A model generated the notes under the pieces. It saw only the letters and a list, made by a program, of their open reading frames with translations, had not been told where the DNA came from and made no database searches. The translations under genes were made by a program, and so were the position numbers. Positions 10,356 to 19,909 of a DNA stretch of 64,000 nt are shown here, one piece after another (positions within the stretch are counted from its first letter, which is position 1; each line of letters starts with the position of its first letter). Origin of the DNA: Chamaecyparis obtusa (lineage: Eukaryota > Streptophyta > Pinopsida > Cupressales > Cupressaceae); NCBI GenBank assembly GCA_027943335.1, contig BSBK01000970.1:124001-188000 (forward strand). The letters run 5' to 3'.

Positions 10356-11930
10356 TTAGTAATGGAGATAAAACTAGATGTGCACATAAGGAAGAATTTA
10401 AATGTGCAAGCCTTGCTTAAGGAAGATGATGCAATATAAAGTAATGCTAGTCATATTGAGCCCAATGTTGATATATGAGCTAGAAGATGCTAGAGTTTTG
10501 ATCTTCATTGTGATTTCCCATCAAAAGATGAATGGAATCTAGTGTGGGATTAAGTACCATGTCAAATAGTGTATGATGTGGGAAGATATAATAAATAAGG
10601 CATGTAGGAACCAATTCAGTTAGTAACAAGACTTAGAAATTTCCAATCATAAATAAATAAGATGAGATAGTCAATGAAAAGTGAGTAGGTAAGACAATAG
10701 GTTGGATTTTAAATTGGTCAATTGGTTTGTTGGTTAGGTTGATAAGTTAGGGTAGTCTAGAAGGTTAATTGTAATGGCTAAAGGTAGTTTTAGATACCAT
10801 CAAGAAGGGTGGGAAAAGAGAGGCAATCCTATAGAGGTGAAACCAAATAAATTGAGCAGATGAGAACCTACTAGGAAGTGAACCATATACAAAGGAGCTA
10901 AGGAACTTATGAATACAATAAAAGAAAATAATTCATGCAAAATATATTTTTTTCTTTCCCTAAATAGAAGCTTTAACCCAATGTCTAAATCAATTAATTT
11001 TATTGATTAAGAGATTGACAACATAATTTGTAGAGAATGAGAAAATTGTTCAAAAGTATTTTTTTCTATTATGTAGGCCTATTATCAAGCTTTTAGGATT
11101 TTCTTTCATGCTTATACAAAATATAAACATATAAATAAATATCAATTCACAAATTTATTTAGTCATTTATCATTGTTTTCGTGCTTTTAGAGTTTATGTG
11201 CATTTGCAAAAAGTGGAGGAAAATCTTAATTACTCATCAACTAACTTTTGCAACTTTAGATTTCTTTTATGATTTAAATCAATCAATTTCACTCATAATC
11301 ACCTTTAAGCACGATTATTCTATAATTAAAAACTTTCTTCACAATACTTTAAACTTGAACTCAATTATATTTTCCTTGCAAAAGATTCTCCAAAACTTTA
11401 AACAACTCTTAACTTTCATCAAAATCATTTTACTTAAAACATTTATAACGAGAGGACTCAACTTTTTATTTGAATATGATCAAAATATGAATACAACATT
11501 TAATCTAATCCTATTCAATAGAAAGCTCATTATTGTACTCCATCCCTTAATTTTGTGTGTACCCTAATTTCATATATACTCAACAATGACATACTTCCTT
11601 AATCCCTCTAATAAACTTAATTCACATTTGTAATCATTTTCAAATTCCTCTTACCATATATCTACTTTGCCAAAGACATCAAGATAACTAGATCTCTTGC
11701 AATGACATACTTCTTTGGACAAGTTCATAGCTTCATCTAGATTTGAATTTTAAGTTGGCCAAGGTCTAACCTAGTTTGATTTGGCCAACAAGATTCAACC
11801 CAAGGTCAACATTTGTTTTCTCTTTCCTCATTGCAATGGACTTCTAGAAGATAGCCGATGTTTTTTTAATAGTATAGAGAAGAATACACAAAAGTAAGTA
11901 GCAAATATAAAACATGGAAAAAAGAGGAAG
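10356..11930. other. AT-rich sequence without recognised gene
   Basis: No LTR, splice-supported exon or protein motif is visible. A 128-codon frame at 11,181-11,567 is rich in Phe, Ile, Leu, Asn and Lys, as expected of random AT-rich DNA. The phrase CAATGACATACTTC occurs at about 11,585 and 11,699. This may be old, eroded repeat DNA or the host background. Confidence 0.5.
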
Positions 11931-12175
11931 ATGTACGAGTCAAACATAACGGTGGGATGATGTGATATTAAATCGAATAGTAGCATCTAGAAGCCAAACA
12001 CGGTTTGTTCTCGAACATCTAGAAGCCAAACACGGCTTTTGTCGTTAGCGTCGCTATTTTACCGTTTTATTTCTTCAACGCTTATCTCAACGCGTTTTTC
12101 ACGGGGGCCAATTTTGTCGTTTACGATCTTAGTAACAGCGCCGCACCGACTTTTATGCTAGGAAGGGCTTTTTAT
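11931..12175. other. CpG-rich patch with a short duplication
   Basis: Within AT-rich surroundings this patch keeps many CpG dinucleotides (for example GTCGTTAGCGTCGC, CAACGCG and AGCGCCGCACCGAC). It also has two copies of CATCTAGAAGCCAAACACGG at about 11,985-12,004 and 12,018-12,037. In a methylated plant genome CpG decays, so this patch is either recent or has been unmethylated. No ORF or splice structure supports a gene. Confidence 0.55.
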
Positions 12176-12478
12176 GATTTTTATGCTTCCGCAATAATTA
12201 AGAATAATATGATTTTTGTTGAGAATTTTTATGGAGTTCGAATTTTACTTGATATAATTTATATTCGTTATCAAGGATCTATCTTATTATTATTTTTTCT
12301 TCCACATTTTTCACATAGTTTCAGATTTGTACAATTTATAAAATTAAGCATTAAATTCTTACAATTCATATTTAGATTTAGAATCAACTTAATCTTTCCT
12401 ATTAGTCATTATGTGTCAACTTGAAGTGTAAACATTTCACTCATCATATTTAGAATTGTATTTAAGAACTATATCTAG

Positions 12479-12622
12479 TTCAATTTAAATCAATTGATAA
12501 GAGAACATCATACATTCAATTCAAATCATTTGATAATAGAATATTGTACATTCGGTTCAAATCATTTGGTAAGAGAACTTAATGCATTCAATTCAAATCA
12601 TTTGGTAAGAGAAAATTGTGTA
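12479..12622. repeat. Tandem repeat, four 36-bp units
   Basis: Each unit reads roughly TTCAATTCAAATCATTTGGTAAGAGAA plus nine variable bases. Units start at 12,479, 12,515, 12,551 and 12,587 with no spacer, so it is a minisatellite and not a CRISPR array. Confidence 0.9.
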
Positions 12623-13650
12623 TCCCTTCTCCTATAGTCCTTGATCACAGTGTGACGTTTACAAGCCATTTTTGAAAAGATAATTATTTGAATCTACTAG
12701 CACAATATTGAAGATTAGATTTGAATATTACCCCCAAATAGATGGTCATATTGGAATAGTTAACGATATTTATAAACATATATTTAGAGAAACAACAATA
12801 TTAAATCAAGTTGTGAAAATTATAAGAATGGTGTTACAACACCTCATGTCACATAGCCATCAAAATGAACTTTTCTAAAGGAGTTTATGGTAGAAATTAA
12901 TGTCTTTTAGATGTCTTATATTCTAAGCATTTCTTTAGTCAATGCAACAAAAACATGACACTATTCTTGTGATCATTTATGAAAACATCTAAAGGCTTAG
13001 AACTACATGAAACAAAAAGATAATTGATATCATTTGAATATGATATCAATTTTTTCTCCAACCATAATGTTATAATATCTCTTCTTACAAATGAAAGGTT
13101 GGTCAAGTTTTTCTCCTATTCTCAATGGGCCTTAAAAATTTCTTCAATGATTTGATATAGTAACTTCAAGTTAGAACTCTTAAAATTTTCACATGTTTAT
13201 CTCTTCTATGCTTCTTGTTTGAAAAAGGGTCTTTGCTAACATTTCATAGCTCTTACCATCCTCCCTAAGCTTGATGTTGACAGATCCATCATTTTGTAAC
13301 TTTTAGCAATCATAGATGCATTCTCATGTTGGCTTTGAAATTGCATACTAATTAAGGTCATGATCTAGTGACATGGCATGCACCATGTGCACATATGCTT
13401 TAAAAATCATTCCTTGAGTTATGATGAGTAATCTTATATTCTTGAGAAACAATAAATACCTTAAATAGATATAAATATATAACATAAGCTATTGTGTGGA
13501 CATCCATGATTTATATTATATTTTTTTTTTCAAAACATGTTGCCCTTTCAAAGATGCTAACAATATTCTATAATGTAAGTCTATCAACCAATATAATCTT
13601 ATTCTTGTGCTTCCTTTTCAACATTCATTTTCCCATACTTCACATTTATG
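12623..13650. other. Sequence without recognised gene
   Basis: AT-rich and non-repetitive at this scale. I see no coding or element signal up to the target duplication of Copia-2. Confidence 0.5.
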
Positions 13651-13655
13651 ACTAT
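13651..13655. repeat. Target-site duplication ACTAT (left)
   Basis: ACTAT directly precedes the Copia-2 LTR end TGTTAGG. The same five bases lie at 18,736-18,740 after Copia-2 and again at 33,041-33,045 after LTR-X. Confidence 0.75.
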
Positions 13656-14079
13656 TGTTAGGATTAACAAGCAAGAAATAACAATTACATGCAAATATAA
13701 CCAATATCAAAAAATAATAAATCACATAGAAGAGAACACAAGACACAAAGATTTAACGTGGTTCACCCAATCCCTGGGCTATGTCCACCAATAGCGAGTC
13801 CAATATTTTATTATCCAGTTATTACAACTTGATTACAATCTGTAATCCCTTACAGCTCAATTCTGCCGCAAGTACTAAAATCATACATCATAATGAAATC
13901 CCTAACCCCAAGCCAATATAACAAGGCTTATGTCGGTTAACAAGTTAACCCTAAAATACTTGATGAGTAAACCTAAGAAAAGGCTTGATGAGTCAACCTA
14001 GGGAAATACCCATGATGAATGAAAAGTGTACAATACTTTCCTGGATAGTACTTTCCTGATCAGTCACCACAAGATAACA
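13656..14079 (-). repeat. Copia-2 3' LTR (424 bp)
   Basis: The plus-strand ends are TGTTAGGATTAACAAG and CACAAGATAACA. It lacks two of the four TTGAC-repeat units seen in the 5' LTR, which accounts for its shorter length. Confidence 0.92.
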
Positions 14080-14095
14080 ATCTCCCACTTAGGGA
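14080..14095 (-). promoter_or_regulatory. Polypurine tract of Copia-2
   Basis: The minus strand reads TCCCTAAGTGGGAGAT next to the LTR start TGTTATC. A near repeat of the phrase lies at about 14,111-14,125. Confidence 0.8.
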
Positions 14096-14350
14096 CTGAT
14101 CAGACTCCACACCAAACAACAATCTCCCACTTGGAGACTAATCATGTAGCTAAACCACTACCCTGTGAGGCTCCCACTAGGTCCAACCACCCTAGACTCA
14201 ATTGTCCCTTTATTCTGTTCAGTCTAGTAGACCAATCGCAGTTGAACAGGAGTTCAACTTCTCCCTTATTACTACCTTTGTAAACATATCTACTGGATTA
14301 TCATCTTTATGTATCTTTTTCAGCTTTAACTGCCCATCATCCAAAACTGA

Positions 14351-15856
14351 TCAAATGAAATGGTATCGCAACTGTATGTGTTTTGTCTTTGAGTGCAAAG
14401 CATAATTCTTCGCAAGATGAATGACACTTTGGCTATCTGTATGTAGAAAATTATCCTTCTCTAGATGTCCCAATTCTTCCATGAATTGAAGCCATATCAT
14501 CTCCTTGGCTGCCTTTGTAGCAGCAACATAATTTGCCTCTGTAGTGGATAAATCAATCACCTTTTGAAGTCGAGAAATCCAACTCACTGTTGTCCCACCA
14601 ACAATAAATAAATAACCTATAGTACTCCTCCTACTATATATATCTTTTGCCAAATCTAAGTCAACATAGCCTTATACAGTAGTAGTAGAACCTCCAAAGT
14701 GTAAACACTTACTGGATGTACCTCTCAAATATCTGAGAATCCATTTGATTGCATTCCAATGCTCAATACCAGGGTTAATCATATATTGGCTAACGACTCC
14801 CACTACGTGTGCAATATCTGGCCTAGTACATGCCATATCATACATTAAGCTCCCTACAACTGAAGCATAAGGTACCTTAGACATTTTAGTCTCTTCTTCT
14901 AGTGTCTTGGGACACATCTCCTTAGTCAATTTCAAATGACCAAGAAAAGGTATAGTGACAGATTTGGCATCCTTCATGTAGAATCTCTACAACACCTTTT
15001 CAACATAATTAGCCTGAGATAGAGTTAATTTTTTGTTCTTCCTATCTCTGAAAATTTTCATGCCAAGGATTTGTTTTGCTGCCCCCAAATCCTTCATAGC
15101 AAAAGATTTTTCTAACTGTTGTTTCAACCCCTTAATATGATCCATGTTAGATCCAACTACAAGCATATCATCAACACATAAACATAAAATAATGTAGTTG
15201 TCATCATCCAACCTCTTAAAATAAACACAATGGTCAGAATTACATCAAGTGTATACATTCTCATTCATAAAAGTATCAAATTTAATATACCATTGCCAAG
15301 GTGCTTGCTTCAAGCCATATAAACTTTTCTGCAATTTGCACACTAAACTCTCCTTACCCTTGACCTCAAATCCCTATGGTTGTACCATATATATTTCTTC
15401 ATTCAAATCACCATGAAGAAAGACTGTTTTAACATCAAGCTATTCTAAATGCAAATCTTTAGTAGCCACAATACTTAAAACAGTATGAATATAAGTCATT
15501 TTAACAACTGGAGAACAAATCTCATCAAAATCAATACCATGTTTCTATGCAAATCCTTTTACGACTAATCTGGCTTTAAATCTTTTCTTACCTCCATACT
15601 CTTCTTTTATCCTGTAAACCCATTTATTCTGTAAAGCCCTTTTACCTGCAGGTAACTTGCATAAATCCCAAGTCTAATTTTTCAGCAAGGAGTCCATTTC
15701 ATCTGTCATTGCAGACTCCCACTGAAGCTTTGTATCCACTTGCATAGCTTCATTATAACATTCAGGCTCACCAACATCAGTTAATAAGATAGAATACAAA
15801 GAAGGTGAAAATCTATCTGGAGGTCTACGTAGCCTTGTTGACCGTCTAACATTCAT
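14351..15856 (-). pseudogene. Copia-2 pol: reverse transcriptase and RNase H
   Basis: The frame enters from the linker RRSTRLRRPPDRFSPS (about 15,800-15,850). RT retains CVDDMLVVGSNMDHIKGLK (about 15,120-15,180) with both catalytic Asp residues; the usual Tyr before VDD is Cys. GSLMYDMACTRPDIAHVVG and WILRYLRGTSSK follow (about 14,700-14,860). RNase H motifs STTEANYVAATKAAKE and HSKTKHIQLRYHFI close the ORF at 14,351. Stops near 15,665, 15,400 and 14,985 and short gaps show decay. Confidence 0.9.
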
Positions 15857-15970
15857 TAGGGTGTGTGGTATTTGTTGTTGCTGTTGTTGTGGAGCATAAG
15901 GAACTCCTGGAACATCAACTTTTGGAGTATCATCTAGTACTACATAGTCATTTTCTTTCTTCTCATGTTG

Positions 15971-16900
15971 CTACAACAGATCTTTGTATAATACTTTCTC
16001 ATTGAATATGACATCCCTGCTTCTTACAATTTTACGATTTTCAAGATCCCAAAGCCTATAACCAAATTCATCAATGCCATATCCAACAAATACACATTTC
16101 TTTGACTTAGCTTCCAGCTTGGTTCTATTTTCAGAATCTATAAGTGCAAAAGCTTCACAACCAAAGGTTTTGAGAAAAGAATAACTCACCTTCTTACCAC
16201 TCCATGCTTTCTCTGGAATACCACAGTCCAAAGGAGTAGAGGGGCCTCTATTGATTAAATAAACAACAGTGTTCACAGCCTCTGCCCACATATTTTTGGG
16301 CAGCCTAGCATGCAACCTCATACTCCTTGCATGCTCCATTATTGTTCTGTTCATGCGTTCAGCCACCCCATTTTCTTGTGGAGCCCTTGGTATAATTTTC
16401 TGCCTACGAATACTAGTAGAGGCACAATAATCTTCAAATTATTTGCTGCAATACTCACCGCCATTATTAGATCTGAGACATTTTAATCTTTTTCCAGTGT
16501 CATTCTCAACCAAGCATTTCCATTTCTTAAAAGTTTGAAATACATCAGATTTCTGTCTAAGGAAATAAATTCATACTTTTCTTGTTGCATCATCTATAAA
16601 TGTAACATAATACAGAGAGCCACCAAGGGAAGATACCTGAGCTAGACCCCATACATCTGTATGCACAAGCTCTAATTTTTCATCTTTCTTTTCCTTCCCA
16701 CTCTTTACAAAACTAACTCTCTTTTGCTTTTCATAAACACAACTTTCACAGAAATCCATATTGACACATTTCAGACTGGGTAAAACTTTCTTTGAATGAA
16801 TTAATTTCATACCTTTTTCACTCATGTGCCCAAGTCTATTGTGCCATAGTGTTGTGTCAGAATCTACAACAATGGTTTGATGTTCTTCTTGCTCAACTGC
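15971..16900 (-). pseudogene. Copia-2 pol: integrase
   Basis: The HHCC region LWHNRLGHMSEKGMKLIHSK ... CESCVYEKQ lies at about 16,720-16,860, and the core starts at LELVHTDVWGL (about 16,660). The second catalytic Asp is replaced: the sequence reads RSNNGGEY at about 16,460 where copia integrases have RSDNGGEY, a GAT-to-AAT change. The Glu in VAERMNRT is kept. A frame break at about 16,570 and a TAA at about 16,440 also disable it. The C-terminal part (FGCEAFALIDSENRTKLEAK) is well preserved. Confidence 0.9.
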
Positions 16901-18172
16901 AGCCAGTGTTCCTGAACATTCATTATCTTCTGAAACAATTAAAGTAGAAGGAACAATATGACCTGTACAAATATATAAGGTGCTTACTTTCACACCTTTT
17001 GCTAATACTAAGGAACCTTTTGAAACCTTCATATTTCTATCATTAAAAGTAAATATGCAACCCTCATCACCTAGTTTCTCTACTAAAATTAAATTCTTAC
17101 TCAGCCTTGGAACATGTCTTACCTCTTGTAGTAGCCAATGATTCCCATTCTGTAACTTAATCTTAATTTTCCCTTTTCCAACAATTTGACAGGGTTCATT
17201 ATCTCCCAAATAAAATAGCCCAAAATCCGCTTAGACATAATCAACAAAATAACCTCTATGGGGTATAGCATGAAATGAAGCCCTCGAATCTAACACCCAT
17301 GAATCATCAACATTTTCTAAAGACAAGAGCAAAGCATCCTCTGCAGATTTTTTACTTGCCACATTTGCCTCCGTGTTTCCATCATGTTTATCTCCTTGAT
17401 CTTTCTTCTGAGACCAATAATCTTTCTTCTTATGACCTAGTTTTCCATAGTACCAGCAATCATTTGGCCCTTTTGATTCAGACCTCTTTCCTTTTGATTT
17501 TCCTCTTGATTTCCCATGATTCCCAGAGTTGTTTCCTCTATCTATTGTTCTACCTCTGCTTTTTGCATTCAATACACTACCTGATGTGGATGCCCCTAGA
17601 ATTTTCCTATGAATTTCCTCACTCAATATAACACCAATAACATCATCAAACTTTAGGATATTAGAACTAGAAATAGAATTACTAACAGCCATTACCAAGC
17701 CATTCTAGCTTTCTAGCAAAGAACACAAAATCAAGAGATCCCTAACCTCTTCATCAAAAGTAATTCTAACTGAGGCTAACTGACTTGTAACTGTATTAAA
17801 CTCATTCAAATGATCATCGACTAGTCCACCTTCTACCATTTTCATATTAAATAAACGCTTCATAAGAAATACCTTGTTTGAAGCTGAAGGCTTTTCATAC
17901 AACTTTGCTAGGGTTTCTATCAGAGTTTGAGCTGTCATTGCTCCAGTAATATTGAATGCCACCGATTGTGCCAAGCATAGACAAATACTCCCCAGTGCCT
18001 TCCTATCCAAAATATCCCATTCTTCTGGAGACATTTTTGCCTCTTTTTTGTCTATTCCCTCTAATGGTCGCAATAGATCCTTCTAATAGAGATAGTCCTC
18101 CATTTGCATCTTCCATAACTGGAAGTTCTGCCCATTAAACTTATCAACCTTCAGCCTACCCTCGTTTGCCAT
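16571..18172 (-). pseudogene. Copia-2 gag and protease
   Basis: The ATG at 18,172 opens MANEGRLKVDKFNGQNFQLW, about 95 bases inside the 5' LTR. The gag core LYEKPSASNKVFLMKRLFNMKM lies at about 17,840-17,905. The zinc knuckle CWYYGKLGHKKKDYW (about 17,417-17,461) has Tyr at two of the three Cys positions that follow or precede His. The protease site reads SWVLDSRASFHA (about 17,265-17,300), where the family has DSGA, so it is inactive. Stops at about 18,085, 17,702 and 17,230 split the frame. The protease region continues into the integrase N-terminus without a gap. Confidence 0.88.
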
Positions 18173-18259
18173 TTCTCCCACTTAACTGAGAGACTCTCCC
18201 ACTAACATGTGAGACCTGCTTCAGAGAATAGATGAAAGAATGAATGAAATAACCTCCCT

Positions 18260-18270
18260 CTGATACCACT
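18260..18270 (-). promoter_or_regulatory. Primer-binding site of Copia-2
   Basis: The minus strand reads AGTGGTATCAGAGG directly after the LTR end CCTAACA, a full match to the Met-tRNA-type site TGGTATCAGAG. Confidence 0.9.
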
Positions 18271-18738
18271 TGTTAGGATTAACAAGGCAGAAATAACAAT
18301 TATATGCAAATATAACCAATATCATAAAACAATAAACCACACAGAAGAGAACACAAGACACAAAGATTTAACGTGGTTCACCCAATCCCTGGGCTACGTC
18401 CACCAACATCGAGTCCAATATTTTATTATTTAGTGATTACAACCTGATTACAATCTGTAATCCCTTACAGCTCAATTCTACCGCAAGTACTAAAATCATA
18501 CATCATAATGAAATCCCTAACCCTAAGCCAATATAACAAGGCTTATGTTGGTTAACAAGTTAACCCTAAAATACTTGACGAGTCAACCTAAGAAAAGGCT
18601 TGACGAGTCAACCTAGGGAAATGTTTGACATGTCAACTCAAAAATGCTTGACGAGTTAACCCCGAACCCCACGATGAATGAAAAGTGTACAGTACTTTCC
18701 TAGATAGTACTTTCTTGATCAGTCACCACAAGCTAACT
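18271..18738 (-). repeat. Copia-2 5' LTR with palindromic TTGAC repeats
   Basis: It starts TGTTAGGATTAACAAGG and ends CACAAGCTAAC, where the 3' LTR has CACAAGATAACA; about three terminal bases are lost next to ACTAT. In U3, at about 18,573-18,660, four spaced units each contain TTGAC facing GTCAA or a one-base variant (for example TTGACGAGTCAAC). TTGAC is the core of the W-box bound by WRKY factors. A TATA-like TTGTTATATTGG (minus) lies downstream at about 18,525-18,540, so the units sit where an enhancer would. Confidence 0.9.
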
Positions 18739-18740
18739 AT
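18736..18740. repeat. Target-site duplication ACTAT (middle)
   Basis: It is shared by the right end of Copia-2 and the left end of LTR-X. Both elements appear to have lost two or three terminal bases here. Confidence 0.7.
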
Positions 18741-19172
18741 TGGTGTAATTAAGTATTTACTAATTACACTTTACTTAAGTTTACTTATTATAATGCATTT
18801 TCATATTAGTTGTCATTGTGACACCTAGGAGTTTGCATTTCATTTTAGCACATGGTTAGGAGAATTTCCACTTTAGGTGTGATAGTTGTCATCACATACC
18901 TCTTTTTATGTGAGATCCACCTTTAGTGCTCTTATCACATTAGCATCCTCTCATTGTTGCACACGCTTCACATACTTTCATGTACAATGGAGGATGATCC
19001 ACCTTTGGTGGAAATGTGATTTCACCTAGTGTGGGTGATATCTTATCATTTCCTTATCATGTACTCTTATTGCATTGCCTATATATTCAAGCACTCCTAC
19101 TTTGTAATCAATTCAATCTATCTATTATTCATTATTTGATCATTTGATCATATCATATCTTGTCTCTCTTGT
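18739..19172 (+). repeat. LTR-X 5' LTR, first part
   Basis: It aligns with 32,552-32,975 apart from a small indel near 18,779. The start reads TATTGGTGTAATT where the 3' copy reads TGTTGGTGTAATT. CTATATATTC at about 19,079-19,088 is a probable TATA box, also present at about 32,881. Confidence 0.92.
19170..19172. repeat. CACTA target-site duplication TGT (left)
   Basis: TGT precedes CACTA. The partner is at 30,095-30,097, and the single pre-insertion copy is seen in the 3' LTR at 32,973-32,975. Confidence 0.92.
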
Positions 19173-19290
19173 CACTAATACATTTGGGGTGAAATTGCGG
19201 TGGCAATTTGTAACGGTGGGCAAATGTTATGTCTTTTTGGCTTTTGTTTTCAATTATACCCCGATAGCGTCGCAATTGCGACGTTAACAG
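19173..19290 (+). repeat. CACTA left terminal and subterminal region
   Basis: After the terminal repeat come GAAATTGCGGTGGCAATTTG and the palindrome GCGTCGCAATTGCGACG (about 19,267-19,283). The same AATTGCGAC word recurs many times near the right end. Such subterminal words bind the element's own transposition protein in known CACTA families. Confidence 0.8.
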
Positions 19291-19342
19291 GATATAAGAA
19301 AAAAAAAGAAAAGAAAATGTTGGTCATTTCTATAATAGCGCC

Positions 19343-19460
19343 GAGAGGGTTTTTTGCAGCCGTTGGACGAGGAGATCTCTGTGGCTAGGCATCTCTGTGA
19401 CGAGAGGGCTTTTTGCATCCATTGGACAAGGAGATCTCTACGGCTAGGCATCTCTATGGT
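19343..19460 (+). repeat. Tandem duplication of a 59-bp exon-like segment
   Basis: Two adjacent 59-bp units, each with GAGAGGG, a T-run, TTGGAC(G/A)AGGAGATCTCT and GGCTAGGCATCTCT. Both are open in one frame (PLDEEISVARHLC and PLDKEISTARHLY), and the second continues to DLLDCTFRIQKAEKG before GGTATG. The T-run ending in GCAG in unit 1 looks like a splice acceptor. It may be a duplicated exon of an unrecognised captured gene or of a lost transposon gene. Confidence 0.6.
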
Positions 19461-19804
19461 GAAAGGGATCTACTAGATTGTACATTCAGAATCCAAAAGG
19501 CCGAGAAAGGTATGATTTTAAACTTCACTTCCTCCTCATTTTGTGTCGCCCTCTCTTCCCTTTATCATGCACTCAGGTACTTCAAGTGTCACTTCTGTAT
19601 TGTGCAACCCGAGAATGACATCTTTATCTTTATTTACTTATGCTTCATTCTCTGCTTTGATTACCTCCATAATGCATGTGGTCCATGCTTATTTGGGAGC
19701 CGGTTTGAATCTACTGCTATAGACTGTGGCTCGTGGCATTCATGCTGCTGTTGAAACTATTCCATATGTGCAGAGGCGCTATTGAGTCCATTTATTATGT
19801 CGTG

Positions 19805-19906
19805 CCCTAGCTCATGGTTGCATGAAGTGATGAACTAAGCCAACTCATGGCCAAGCACCAAGGTCAGTGAGCTATGTGTTTTGACTGCATAGCCCATGAG
19901 CTAGGG
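19805..19906. repeat. Short inverted repeat
   Basis: CCCTAGCTCATGG (19,805-19,817) faces CCCATGAGCTAGGG (19,893-19,906) across 75 bases. A further GAGCTAGGG word is at about 21,250. The function is unknown. Confidence 0.7.
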
Positions 19907-19909
19907 ATA

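Larger units (their letters stand above)
13656..18735 (-). mobile_element. Copia-2: Ty1/copia LTR retrotransposon with both LTRs
   Basis: In minus-strand order it has a 5' LTR (18,271-18,735/8), a primer-binding site TGGTATCAGAG, gag, protease, integrase, RT, RNase H, a polypurine tract and a 3' LTR (13,656-14,079). The protein motifs resemble the Tnt1-type group of plant copia elements, and Copia-3 shares the same gag phrase LYEKPSASNKVFLMK. The LTRs differ by roughly 7-8 percent by eye. Stops and a lost integrase Asp make it inactive. ACTAT flanks it on both sides. Confidence 0.93.

Noticed and set aside
11181..11567. 128-codon open frame on the plus strand
   Set aside because: The composition is what AT-rich random DNA gives (Phe, Ile, Leu, Asn, Lys), with no motif, splice signal or flanking structure.
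12479..12622. Regular 36-bp repeats that might suggest a CRISPR array
   Set aside because: The units are contiguous with no spacers, and the context is a plant nuclear genome.
14026..14405. Plus-strand ORFs over the Copia-2 LTR end and RNase H region
   Set aside because: They are antisense to the element's coding strand and have no recognisable protein.
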